Assembly (NCBI GenBank): GCA_947628035.1
Contig: CANQYL010000011.1
Coordinates: forward strand, 1 to 37,142
Direction of reading: 5' to 3'
Origin: an uncultured Akkermansia sp.
GTDB lineage: Bacteria > Verrucomicrobiota > Verrucomicrobiia > Verrucomicrobiales > Akkermansiaceae
Length of the DNA stretch: 37,142 nucleotides
The translations under genes were made by a program, and so were the position numbers. The notes beneath the pieces were generated by a model, which saw nothing but the letters and a program-made list of their open reading frames with translations, did no database searches and was not told where the DNA came from. Of this stretch, positions 1-6,889 are shown one piece after another; within the stretch, counting starts at the first letter, position 1; every line of letters starts with the position of its first letter.

Positions 1-316
1 GAAAATGCTATGCTCTTGGGTGACCGTTTATTTTGAGGCATCGGCCTTCGGTGACTTTTTCTTTTGAGGCATTACGCAATTTTCTCCGGTCTCATTCACC
101 CTCCCATTCCACATGCGTTTCCCAGGTGAGGGAAGTTCAAGCGGTAAGACGACTTAGCGTAACCACGAATCTTTCTCACCACACATCCCTTCGTTTCAAA
201 AATTCCGCTGCACATTCGCTCCGCTTCCCCGCGACGACGGCGCGTTAACATTCAAATCGTAAATCGCATGTCGTAAATAGGCAAACGCATTTCTAATGCG
301 TTTGCCCCGGTCCTTC
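1..316. other. Intergenic region without a convincing gene
   Basis: No open frame here has codon structure or similarity that I can recognise. A 71-codon plus-strand frame (33-248) is Ser/Arg/His-rich and looks like non-coding translation. An 11-bp direct repeat TTTTGAGGCAT lies at 31-41 and 62-72. The right end holds a palindromic repeat copy (251-308) just downstream of the J-domain gene stop on the minus strand. A gene running in from the left edge cannot be excluded. Confidence 0.5.
251..308 (-). repeat. Interspersed palindromic repeat, copy A
   Basis: GGCAAACGCATT (280-291) and AATGCGTTTGCC (295-306) form a perfect 12-bp stem with a 3-base loop. Read on the minus strand, the hairpin is followed by CTATTTACGA and a second TTTACGA. 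The same arrangement recurs at 3073-3125 on the plus strand. The hairpin begins about 10 bases after the stop of the J-domain gene, so it could also stabilise or end that transcript, although no T-run follows it. A REP-like or small non-autonomous element is the simplest reading. Confidence 0.7.
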
Positions 317-1072
317 TCACCGTGTCTGCCGACTCGTAGCGCGGTGAGCGGAATCGAGGGCACGTTTGGCGGCAGCGTTCCCCTGCTCCGCCGCTCGGCT
401 CCACCAGTAGCACGCTCCTTCGCGGTCATGCTCCATCTTGAGCAGAGCTACTCCGATGTCCAGCAAGCACCCGTACTTAAACTGAGCCTGGGCATCTCCG
501 CTCTCTGCCGCCTCCCGCAACCTCCGCACGTATTCCTCCAAGTTGCGCCGTTGTTGCTCTACCGGTAGGGGAGATTCGCCGGGCGCTAACTTCGCGCCGA
601 CAGTTTCCTCCCTCTTCACCGTCCGGTGCATATGTCTCAACATCGGAGGCAAAATAACAAACAAACTCATCAAGCACACCGCCACATATCCCCACCCTGA
701 AACTCGAGTAACCTTGCGGATAAGAAATGGTCGCACCCGCGTCGCCCTCGTACCATGGGGGCGTCTCTCGCTCCGACGCCGATACGAGTTGCGCGTGGAG
801 ACGCGTGAATGATGACGGGGCATCTCAGCCAACTCCGGCAAATTTCCATAGCGGCTGTGCAGAAGCAGCCAATGATCGTATTCCTCCCGTAATTTCGAAT
901 CGCTAAGAGTGTGCCATGCCTCCTGAACAAGCATGAATTTTTCTTCAGCTCGAGGGTCATCTGCATTGTGATCCGGATGAATTTCCTTGACCAACTTGCG
1001 GTAGGCCGTTTTGAGTTCACGCTCATCCGCCGTCGGTTCTACCCCCAACAAATGATAGTAGTCATCCCTCAT
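317..1072 (-). CDS. J-domain membrane protein with Sel1-like repeats
   Basis: 251 residues. Residues 1-66 are a J-domain (DnaJ N-terminus) with the HPD motif intact at 32-34, so the protein should stimulate an Hsp70 ATPase. There is no G/F region, zinc finger or DnaJ C-terminal domain, so this is a specialised type III J-protein and not DnaJ. A basic linker (about 86-125) leads to one transmembrane segment (about 127-145). The C-terminal part (about 178-245) has the AxxGDAxAQFxYG and AAEQGNAAAKRAL signatures of Sel1-like TPR repeats. These probably lie on the opposite side of the membrane from the J-domain, or are tethered near it. The start is supported by a strong AGGAGG-type SD. The ATG overlaps the stop of the upstream gene by 4 bases, so translation is probably coupled. 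Its substrate is unknown. Confidence 0.85.
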   Translation of the reverse strand: MRDDYYHLLGVEPTADERELKTAYRKLVKEIHPDHNADDPRAEEKFMLVQEAWHTLSDSKLREEYDHWLLLHSRYGNLPELAEMPRHHSRVSTRNSYRRRSERRPHGTRATRVRPFLIRKVTRVSGWGYVAVCLMSLFVILPPMLRHMHRTVKREETVGAKLAPGESPLPVEQQRRNLEEYVRRLREAAESGDAQAQFKYGCLLDIGVALLKMEHDREGACYWWSRAAEQGNAAAKRALDSAHRATSRQTR

Positions 1073-1890
1073 GTTCCCTCCCTCCTTTCCTGCGCCTCCG
1101 AACGCAGAGTCCGTCGTGGGCTCCAGCCCAGTCCCCGCAGTTTATCGCAATTCACTCGCTGGTCGGTCCTACCACGGCAACCTCCGGACGCAACTTCCGG
1201 TTCTTCACATTTTCTCTCACCCAGAACCTCAGCCAACATGGCGTACGCCTCCTGCAAAGTCAAGCTCTCTCCACTCGCATTGTATATCCCCTCACAACCA
1301 CGATCGCAAATCACACGGAGGGCAGAGGCTGCATCCGACACATGCAGGTAGTTAACCACTCTCTGCTCACCACCTCCCAATCTCGGTTCCCCGGTCAAAT
1401 ACCTACGCACAAGTTCACACCTTCCCGCCCCGTACAAAGCAGTCAACCGCACCACCCTCCCGCCGCAATTGATAACCTTCCGCTCGGCCTCCAAAAGAAT
1501 GCGCCTTCTCTCGCTGCTGCCCGGACACCGATTCTGCTCAGTCACACTCTCGCCTCCCTTTCCCTCGTACACCCCCGTGGATGAGCAAAATACGATTCGT
1601 TCCCCACGACAAAATCGAGTGACGTTGCTCACCACATCTCCGTACGCACAACGATAGTCCTGAACACTCCCACCATGCGTCGCCGTACAACAAAAGATTC
1701 CGTCCGGATCCGGCAACAATTCCATGGCCCGGCGGAGAGTTTCCGGATCCGCGGCATCTCCCTCCAAGTCCGCCGCACGCTTGTCAATCGTCAAAACACT
1801 CCAGCCCTCCGCGCGACACTGCTTCGCCAATTCCTTTCCCAAATATCCGGCACCGATGATCCATGCACTGCGCTGTCGGTTCGTTCTCAT
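1069..1890 (-). CDS. YeeZ-like NAD(P)-binding extended-SDR protein
   Basis: 273 residues with an N-terminal Rossmann fold: GAGYLG at about residues 13-18 is the nucleotide-binding glycine motif. The middle SSTGVY segment, the LYGAGR segment, the NYLHVSDAA stretch and the IYNASGE stretch are typical of the NAD-dependent epimerase/dehydratase superfamily. The overall pattern is closest, from memory, to the E. coli YeeZ group, whose reaction is not established. The usual catalytic Tyr-xxx-Lys is not evident after the SSTGVY strand: YEGKGG follows, with a Lys at the wrong spacing. So classical SDR epimerase chemistry should not be assumed. The start overlaps the ispD stop by 4 bases (ATGA) and its stop overlaps the next start, so it is a cotranscribed middle gene. 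Confidence 0.8.
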   Translation of the reverse strand: MRTNRQRSAWIIGAGYLGKELAKQCRAEGWSVLTIDKRAADLEGDAADPETLRRAMELLPDPDGIFCCTATHGGSVQDYRCAYGDVVSNVTRFCRGERIVFCSSTGVYEGKGGESVTEQNRCPGSSERRRILLEAERKVINCGGRVVRLTALYGAGRCELVRRYLTGEPRLGGGEQRVVNYLHVSDAASALRVICDRGCEGIYNASGESLTLQEAYAMLAEVLGERKCEEPEVASGGCRGRTDQRVNCDKLRGLGWSPRRTLRSEAQERREGT

Positions 1891-2567
1891 GAAGATACCC
1901 TCGCGGCGCGGTACAATCTCTCAGCTCTTTCTAAATCACCGGGCAGGGTTATCTTGTCATTCTCCTGCACCCGCACCAGCTGTGTGACCACACCCAGCCC
2001 CTCCATGGCTGAGACCTCGTCTGTAAGCATCCTCCCGTCTGCCCTCGCTCTTTCATACGCCTTTCTCAGCAAATCCAGGCGAAATATCTGCGGTGTTTCC
2101 ATTCCCCACAATCCGTCCCGACTGACCTCACCGCTTATCACACGTCCCTTCTCATCCGCTCTCTTCAAGGTGTCCACAATCGGGTGGGCACAGGCCGCCG
2201 CCCCACTGACTCGAGCCGCCTCCAGACACCTTTTTATTCCCTCTGCGGTGATGAGCGGACGCGCGGCATCATGCACCGCCACCCACTCACTTCCCTCCGG
2301 GATCGCACACAAACCCGCCCACACAGAATCCTGTCTGCGCTCCCCTCCCTCCACACGGACCAATGGGACAGCCTCTGCGTACTCCCACGGCTTCAGTGCC
2401 TCCCAACGCTCCTTCGGACACACCAAGATGATGTCCCTCGCACCGGCTTGGGCAAAAGCGCGAACGCTGTGACACATCACCGGCGCCCCACACAATGGGG
2501 CAGCCAATTTATCGAAGCCGGCTCTCCGAGAGCTGCCGGCAGCCACGATGACGGCGCTGTACATCAT
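1887..2567 (-). CDS. ispD: 2-C-methyl-D-erythritol 4-phosphate cytidylyltransferase
   Basis: 226 residues, the usual length for IspD. It transfers CMP from CTP to 2-C-methyl-D-erythritol 4-phosphate, the third step of the MEP isoprenoid pathway, in the cytoplasm. The N-terminal nucleotide-binding loop AAGSSRRAGFDK (about residues 9-20) has the expected Arg and Lys. GGERRQDSV, VAVHDAARPL (metal/CTP site Asp), METPQIF and the C-terminal NDKITLPGDLERAE are all family signatures. The gene starts with two consecutive ATG codons; the first overlaps the yqeY stop (TGATG). No SD precedes it, consistent with translational coupling. Stand-alone IspD: no IspF domain is fused. Confidence 0.95.
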   Translation of the reverse strand: MMYSAVIVAAGSSRRAGFDKLAAPLCGAPVMCHSVRAFAQAGARDIILVCPKERWEALKPWEYAEAVPLVRVEGGERRQDSVWAGLCAIPEGSEWVAVHDAARPLITAEGIKRCLEAARVSGAAACAHPIVDTLKRADEKGRVISGEVSRDGLWGMETPQIFRLDLLRKAYERARADGRMLTDEVSAMEGLGVVTQLVRVQENDKITLPGDLERAERLYRAARVSS

Positions 2568-3022
2568 CAGGAAAGTCTCTTTGCTACCATGGCGGAAAGG
2601 ATTTTTCCGGGAGCCCGTCCCTCCGTGCGCGCCTGCATCTCTTTCATCACCCTCCCCATGTCCTTCTTCGTGCTTGCACCCAACTCCGCCATCACCGTCT
2701 CCAAGATGGGCAATATCTCAGCCTCACTCATCTCCGCCGGCAAAAAGGCAGTCAACACCTCAATCTCGGCTCGCTCCTTCTCTGCAAGCTCCGAACGTCC
2801 CGCTTCCGTGTACATTCGGACCGAATCCTCCCGTTGTTTGATTTGCTTACGCACGACATTCTGAGCTTCATTCTCCGGAAGCTCCTCATGCACATTTCCT
2901 TTGGCCACCTGTGCATTCTGCAGTGCAGTCTTGAGACCGCGCAGCGCACCGAGTGCGAGAGCATCCTTCCCGAGCATAGCACGCTTCATTTCCGCCGTGA
3001 GCTTTTCATAGATCGTGTTCAT
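2567..3022 (-). CDS. yqeY: GatB/YqeY domain protein
   Basis: 151 residues covering a complete YqeY fold. The helical N-terminus has the family pattern (MKRAMLGKDALALGALRGLKTALQNA). It is followed by the KQIKQREDSVRMY segment, then ERAEIEVLTAFLPAEMSEAEI, and a C-terminal helical tail (KDMGRVMKEMQAR, GRAPGKILSAMV). This resembles the tail domain of GatB in the Glu/Asp-tRNA amidotransferase and is thought to bind tRNA; the free-standing protein has no settled function. It is first gene of the operon. The chosen ATG matches the family N-terminus and has AAGGGA 5-10 bases upstream, but the predicted promoter puts the transcript start only a few bases before this ATG, so the mRNA may be almost leaderless. 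Confidence 0.9.
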   Translation of the reverse strand: MNTIYEKLTAEMKRAMLGKDALALGALRGLKTALQNAQVAKGNVHEELPENEAQNVVRKQIKQREDSVRMYTEAGRSELAEKERAEIEVLTAFLPAEMSEAEILPILETVMAELGASTKKDMGRVMKEMQARTEGRAPGKILSAMVAKRLS

Positions 3023-3031
3023 AGTTCCCTT

Positions 3032-3060
3032 ATTAAACCAGCTTTCTCCCCCCTCGTCAA
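3032..3060 (-). promoter_or_regulatory. Sigma70-type promoter of the yqeY-ispD operon
   Basis: On the minus strand, TTGACG (3060-3055) and TTTAAT (3037-3032) are separated by exactly 17 bases, a good match to the -35 and -10 consensus. The expected transcript start near 3025 is only about 3 bases before the yqeY ATG (3022), which would give a nearly leaderless message. Confidence 0.5.
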
Positions 3061-3072
3061 CCCCGACGAACA

Positions 3073-3125
3073 GGGCAAACGCATTTGGGAAATACGTTTG
3101 CCTATTTACGATTTACGATATGGGG
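3073..3125 (+). repeat. Interspersed palindromic repeat, copy B
   Basis: GGCAAACGCATTT (3074-3086) and AAATACGTTTGCC (3090-3102) form a 13-bp stem with one mismatch and a GGG loop. It is followed by CTATTTACGA and TTTACGAT. Copy A at 251-308 has the same hairpin and tail in the opposite orientation, so the two copies bracket the four-gene operon as inverted repeats. Confidence 0.7.
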
Positions 3126-3177
3126 AGTTCGGCGGCTACGCCGCGAATTTGGCAAACGAGAAGACTTCTTGAGAATC

Positions 3178-3191
3178 GTCATCATGATGAC
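3178..3191. promoter_or_regulatory. Perfect 14-bp palindrome, possible operator
   Basis: GTCATCATGATGAC is its own reverse complement. It sits about 140 bases upstream of the synthetase promoter and 120 bases upstream of the yqeY promoter. A dimeric regulator site is possible. A related TGTCATGA lies 10 bases further on. Functional assignment is speculative. Confidence 0.3.
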
Positions 3192-3272
3192 CGTTTGTTG
3201 TCATGATTTTTGATATGCATCAACAATGAGACCAATCAACAAGGACATTCTCTCTGTTGATGAACTTCTCTC

Positions 3273-3302
3273 AAATGCGTTTGCCCTGCCGATAACGCAT
3301 TT
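3273..3302 (-). repeat. Partial third copy of the palindromic repeat
   Basis: AAATGCGTTTGCCC (3273-3286) is the exact reverse complement of the left arm of copy B. AACGCATTT (3294-3302) can pair with its first nine bases (AAATGCGTT), giving a 9-bp stem with a 12-base loop followed by T's. It lacks the TATTTACGA tail and looks like a decayed or rearranged copy. Confidence 0.5.
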
Positions 3303-3327
3303 TTGTAAAAAAATTATTGGATGGGGC

Positions 3328-3356
3328 TTGCCACTTCAGGCTCTAAGTGCTAATAT
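3328..3356 (+). promoter_or_regulatory. Sigma70-type promoter of the acyl-CoA synthetase gene
   Basis: TTGCCA (3328-3333) and TAATAT (3351-3356) are spaced by 17 bases. The expected transcript start is near 3363. This gives a 5' leader of about 46 bases to the ATG at 3409, but only about 10 bases to the alternative ATG at 3373, which supports the downstream start. Confidence 0.55.
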
Positions 3357-3408
3357 GAACGCATGAGTCCGCATGGACTCTGTTTTTTTCATCAACCCAA
3401 CTCTAACC

Positions 3409-5490
3409 ATGTCTCTCGAATCATTTTTTCGTCCGAAAAGCATCGCGGTAGTGGGCGTATCGGATAACCCTTCCAAGCTCGGCGCCGTCGTCTTCAACAA
3501 CATTCTGGCGGCTCAATATGAAGGCGAACTCTACGGTGTGAATCCTAAGCTGGACGGCAAGGAAGTGTACGGCAAGCCTTGTTATGCGTCCGTTGATAAG
3601 CTGCCTAAGCCCATGGATCTCGTCGTCATCCTCGTGCCCGCCCGATTCACGGAGCCTGTCATTGACGCCTGCGTCGTCAACAAGACAAAAAACATCTCCA
3701 TCATCACAGCCGGGTTTGCAGAGGTCGGAGAGAAAGAACTTGAGAAACGCATCGCTCAGAAGTGTCTGGACAACGGCATCAACCTCCTTGGACCCAATTG
3801 CCTGGGGCACATCTCCACCTTCGATCACCTCAACGCTTCCTTTGCCGATGGCTTCCCCGGTCGCGGCAGCGTAGCGTTCATCTCCCAATCCGGCGCCTAC
3901 TGCTCCGCCATCATGGATTGGGCTGCCGGCAAGGGCATCGGCTTCTCCCACTTCATCTCCATCGGCAACAAAGCCGTCATGGGTGAAGACACCCTGCTGG
4001 ACGCCCTCAAGGACGATCCCAACACCTCTGCCTTCGTCTTCTATCTGGAGTCTCTCAAGAACGGCAAAGAGTTCCTCAAGGTGCTCAAACACGTTTCAGA
4101 CACCAAGCCCTGCGTCATCATGGAACCCGGCAAGAGCTCCAAAGCTCAGGCGGCTTCCCTCTCACACACCGGTTCTCTGGCTCCGAACTACCGCGTCCTG
4201 GAAATCGCACTGCAAGGTGCCGGCGCGATCCAAGCTTATAACGACCGCGAGCTCTTCGGTCTTCTGGAGATTCTTCAGCACTGCAACCACACGGAATTCG
4301 ACGGCAAGGTAGCGGTGCTCACGAATGCCGGCGGAGTGGGAGTTCTCACCTCCGACCTCTGTGAGGACGCCGGACTGGATCTCGCCCGTCCAAGTGAAAA
4401 GACCATTGAGGCGCTCAAAGCCGTACTCACCCCGGAGGCAGCCCTCGGCAACCCAATCGATGTGGTGGGCGATGCAAAAGCCGATCGCTACGAAAACGCA
4501 CTCAAGGTTCTCTGTGAATCCGGTGAGTACAAAAACATCCTCGTCCTCCTCACCCCGCAGCGCGTCACCGATCCCACCGGGACTGCCGAGGCTATCATTC
4601 GTACGGCTCCTCTCTACAAGAATGTCAACATCTTCTGTTCTTTTGTGGGAGGGAAGCACGTAGAGCCCGGTCGCAAACTCCTCACCGATGCGAATATCCT
4701 CATCTATGAGTACCCGGCAGACGTGGTACGCCTGCTCGGCATGCTCAAAGCTCAGATGAACTACCGTGGCAAGAAACTTCCCACCGTGGAGACGCACGAA
4801 CTCCCTGCCGACCTGAAGAAAGCTGTCACCGACGCAAAGGAAGCCGGTCTCGCCTCCCTGCCGCAGGTAGTGGTCAACAAGCTCATGGATCACTACGGCA
4901 TCGACTACCCGAAGAGCGGCAACTTCACCGACAAGCAAGAGGCTCTCGATTTCTGCCGCAATCTCTTCCCGCGTCCCGTCGTACTCAAACTCTCCGCTCC
5001 GGATGCGCTGCATAAGACCGAGATGAAGGGCATCTATCTGAACATCCACGATGACGCTACCTTCATGGAAGCCTGGAATGGTCTGTGGGCTTCCATTGAG
5101 AAATTCTCCCTCAAGGGCGCATCCGTGCTCATCCAAGAAATGATCACCAAGGCCACGGAGACCATCATTGGCGTCAACAGTGATAAAAACTTCGGACGCG
5201 TTATGGTCTTCGGCACCGGTGGCATTTACACGGAGGTCATGCGCGATACGACCATGCGCATCCTGCCAGCCGATGACTTTGATGCCATGATCAAGGAAAC
5301 TAAGGTGGGCACCATCATCAACGGCGTCCGCGGCGAAGCTCCCAAAGCTGTCGGTCCCCTGGCCGACACCCTCAAGAAGGTGCAGCAGCTCGTCCTCGAG
5401 ATCCCGGAAATCACCGCCATCGATGGTAATCCGGTCCTCGTCACCGCCGACCGCGCCGTCGTCGTGGACTTCAAGATGCTCCTCAAATAA
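3409..5490 (+). CDS. ADP-forming acetate/acyl-CoA synthetase, fused subunits
   Basis: 693 residues from the chosen ATG. The enzyme interconverts an acyl-CoA plus ADP and phosphate with the free acid, ATP and CoA; acetate is the usual substrate. Domain order: CoA-binding Rossmann domain (about 1-130, beginning FRPKSIAVVGVS), two succinyl-CoA-ligase-like domains (about 140-450), and a C-terminal ATP-grasp domain (about 480-693). The phosphorylatable His in SLSHTGSLA is His253, as in characterised ADP-forming acetyl-CoA synthetases. ISQSGAYC and GPNCLG are further family motifs. There is no GNAT domain, so it is not a Pat-type protein acetyltransferase. An upstream in-frame ATG at 3373 would add 12 unconserved residues. 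The ATG at 3409 has no SD and is preceded by CTAACC. It is a single-gene unit with its own promoter and terminator, suggesting a role in acetate/ATP metabolism unrelated to the neighbours. Confidence 0.9.
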   Translation: MSLESFFRPKSIAVVGVSDNPSKLGAVVFNNILAAQYEGELYGVNPKLDGKEVYGKPCYASVDKLPKPMDLVVILVPARFTEPVIDACVVNKTKNISIITAGFAEVGEKELEKRIAQKCLDNGINLLGPNCLGHISTFDHLNASFADGFPGRGSVAFISQSGAYCSAIMDWAAGKGIGFSHFISIGNKAVMGEDTLLDALKDDPNTSAFVFYLESLKNGKEFLKVLKHVSDTKPCVIMEPGKSSKAQAASLSHTGSLAPNYRVLEIALQGAGAIQAYNDRELFGLLEILQHCNHTEFDGKVAVLTNAGGVGVLTSDLCEDAGLDLARPSEKTIEALKAVLTPEAALGNPIDVVGDAKADRYENALKVLCESGEYKNILVLLTPQRVTDPTGTAEAIIRTAPLYKNVNIFCSFVGGKHVEPGRKLLTDANILIYEYPADVVRLLGMLKAQMNYRGKKLPTVETHELPADLKKAVTDAKEAGLASLPQVVVNKLMDHYGIDYPKSGNFTDKQEALDFCRNLFPRPVVLKLSAPDALHKTEMKGIYLNIHDDATFMEAWNGLWASIEKFSLKGASVLIQEMITKATETIIGVNSDKNFGRVMVFGTGGIYTEVMRDTTMRILPADDFDAMIKETKVGTIINGVRGEAPKAVGPLADTLKKVQQLVLEIPEITAIDGNPVLVTADRAVVVDFKMLLK

Positions 5491-5520
5491 GAGAGTCTTT
5501 TCACCACAAAACGACTTCAA

Positions 5521-5554
5521 ACCCGCCCCGGCTCCTCAGCCTCGGCGGGTTTTT
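5521..5554 (+). terminator. Intrinsic terminator after the synthetase gene
   Basis: ACCCGCC (5521-5527) pairs with GGCGGGT (5544-5550), and an inner GGCT/AGCC stem (5530-5533 with 5538-5541) extends it. A run of T's (5550-5554) follows. It begins 30 bases after the stop codon. The opposite-strand T6SS operon ends at 5689, so it lies between convergent units. The remaining sequence to 5688 shows nothing else I can identify. Confidence 0.9.
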
Positions 5555-5688
5555 CTGTGTCCTTCCCCTAGTTTTTCTGCCCCCAATCCCATCCCTGCCT
5601 ACTGAACGATCTCTTCAAACTCACTGAGGCGACGTCATGGTCATCGTCACCGGCAACGAGACGGACTTCGGGGAGGGAGTGTTCAGGT

Positions 5689-6840
5689 TTATCCGCCGAA
5701 GGGGGAGAAATATCCATCCTCTGCCTGGGAGGACGGAGAAGGATTGGGAGCGGCGATCGGAGAGGATTCAGCCTTTATGGGCGTTTTCTCACGCTTTGCG
5801 TCAGGTTTGAGAACATTGAGAACTCTCTCCATGGAACTTGGGTCGATATCCGCCACCAGGTCAATATAGCTCACGCCGACCGAGCGAATGGCCCGCTGGA
5901 GGAAGTACGGGACCGGACTGGAGGGCTCATTTTTTCTGAACCAGTCACTCACCTGGTGCATGAGCTGCACCATCTGGGATCGTCCGACTTGAGCATCCGG
6001 TCCGGCAGAGGAAAACACCGGGATATTCTGCGGTGCGAGTGCGTTCTGTATCGCTGAACCGTACTTTTCAACATCGTCGGAACCTGTGCGCACCGTCTCC
6101 TGTAGCGAAGCCGTAGACACAGCGCTCTGCACGGTGAGAAAAATCTGCATTTGCTTCAGCATATCGCTCAATATGCTAAAATCCGGCGTGCCCTGATTAT
6201 GGGAAGCGTACACATCGCGGATCTGCTTCAGGAGATTCAGACTCTCTTCGAGATTGTGCAGCAGGAGTGTTTTCTTCTCCTCAGGGGTATCGCGCAAAGC
6301 CGCATGGATCGTACGCGCAGCATCGCTCCCTTCCGGCGCCTCGTTCACCTCTCTCAGTCCGTACATCCCTAACTGAGGAGAATCCGTCAACGGCACTTCG
6401 AGCAACAGCCGGGGCACAGAACGATCCGCATCAAAACTTCCCGGAGCCGGCGACAGGCGGGTGAGTGCGCTGATGCGTTCCTGCACATCGCCATCGTCCG
6501 GAACCGGCAGCAAATCATCCCACATATTTTCACTGAGGGCGGCTATAACCTTCAATCCTTCCAGCAAGCCGTTCACCCCCGAATTGGCCAGACGAGAGAT
6601 CGTCCAGATGACAACAATACGTAAATCCCGGCTCTCCTGCATCAACGCGACAGCAGCTTTTTCAATCTTCCTGTAGTCGGGAGGTTCAGCGGGGATCACA
6701 GAGTCGCCCATGGCCCGCTCCGGCTGTCCCGCCATCTTTTCCTCCAGTTCCGCCATGCGTGGATCGTATTCCAGATTTTCACCGGCAGGCATGGCTCCGG
6801 CAATCGGCGTTGTCCATTCGAGAAATTGTTGGTCGTTCAT
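5689..6840 (-). CDS. tssA: T6SS assembly protein TssA
   Basis: 383 residues. TssA binds the membrane complex and baseplate and coordinates tube and sheath polymerisation. The N-terminal ImpA-type domain is clear: FLEWTTPIAGAMPAGENLEYDPRMAELE, then the PPDYRKIEKAAVALMQESRDLRIVVIWTISRLANSGVNGLLEGLKVI pattern without its usual breaks. The C-terminal end has SSPVPYFLQRAIRSVGVSYIDLV, the short conserved segment seen in TssA proteins, then a Pro/Ser-rich tail. An in-frame extension to 6969 exists, but its residues are low-complexity Lys/Phe and overlap the preceding gene, so the ATG at 6840 is chosen; it has no SD. Last gene of the T6SS operon, 49 bases after the TssM C-terminal frame. Confidence 0.9.
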   Translation of the reverse strand: MNDQQFLEWTTPIAGAMPAGENLEYDPRMAELEEKMAGQPERAMGDSVIPAEPPDYRKIEKAAVALMQESRDLRIVVIWTISRLANSGVNGLLEGLKVIAALSENMWDDLLPVPDDGDVQERISALTRLSPAPGSFDADRSVPRLLLEVPLTDSPQLGMYGLREVNEAPEGSDAARTIHAALRDTPEEKKTLLLHNLEESLNLLKQIRDVYASHNQGTPDFSILSDMLKQMQIFLTVQSAVSTASLQETVRTGSDDVEKYGSAIQNALAPQNIPVFSSAGPDAQVGRSQMVQLMHQVSDWFRKNEPSSPVPYFLQRAIRSVGVSYIDLVADIDPSSMERVLNVLKPDAKREKTPIKAESSPIAAPNPSPSSQAEDGYFSPFGG

Positions 6841-6889
6841 CGTCGTGTGAGTGCTAAGTTTCAGGGGTGAGAATTTTTTGAGGGGGAAG

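Larger units (their letters stand above)
3023..3408. other. Divergent intergenic region with repeats and two promoters
   Basis: This 386-base region separates the minus-strand yqeY operon from the plus-strand synthetase gene. It contains the yqeY promoter, repeat copy B (3073-3125), a GC-rich short hairpin near 3132-3144, the perfect palindrome at 3178-3191, a partial repeat copy (3273-3302), and the plus-strand promoter (3328-3356). I see no protein-coding gene in it. Confidence 0.7.

Noticed and set aside
20-72. Very short lysine-rich minus-strand ORF (MPQKKKSPKADASK) with a GGAG upstream
   Set aside because: Only 14 codons, and it spans an 11-bp direct repeat; too short to support without expression data.
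33-248. 71-codon plus-strand ORF at the left end
   Set aside because: Composition is Ser/Arg/His-rich, there is no SD, and I recognise no family; it overlaps short repeats. Treated as non-coding.
4162-5520. 452-codon minus-strand ORF opposite the acyl-CoA synthetase
   Set aside because: It is the mirror of a strongly conserved gene; composition follows the complementary codons and no motif is recognisable.
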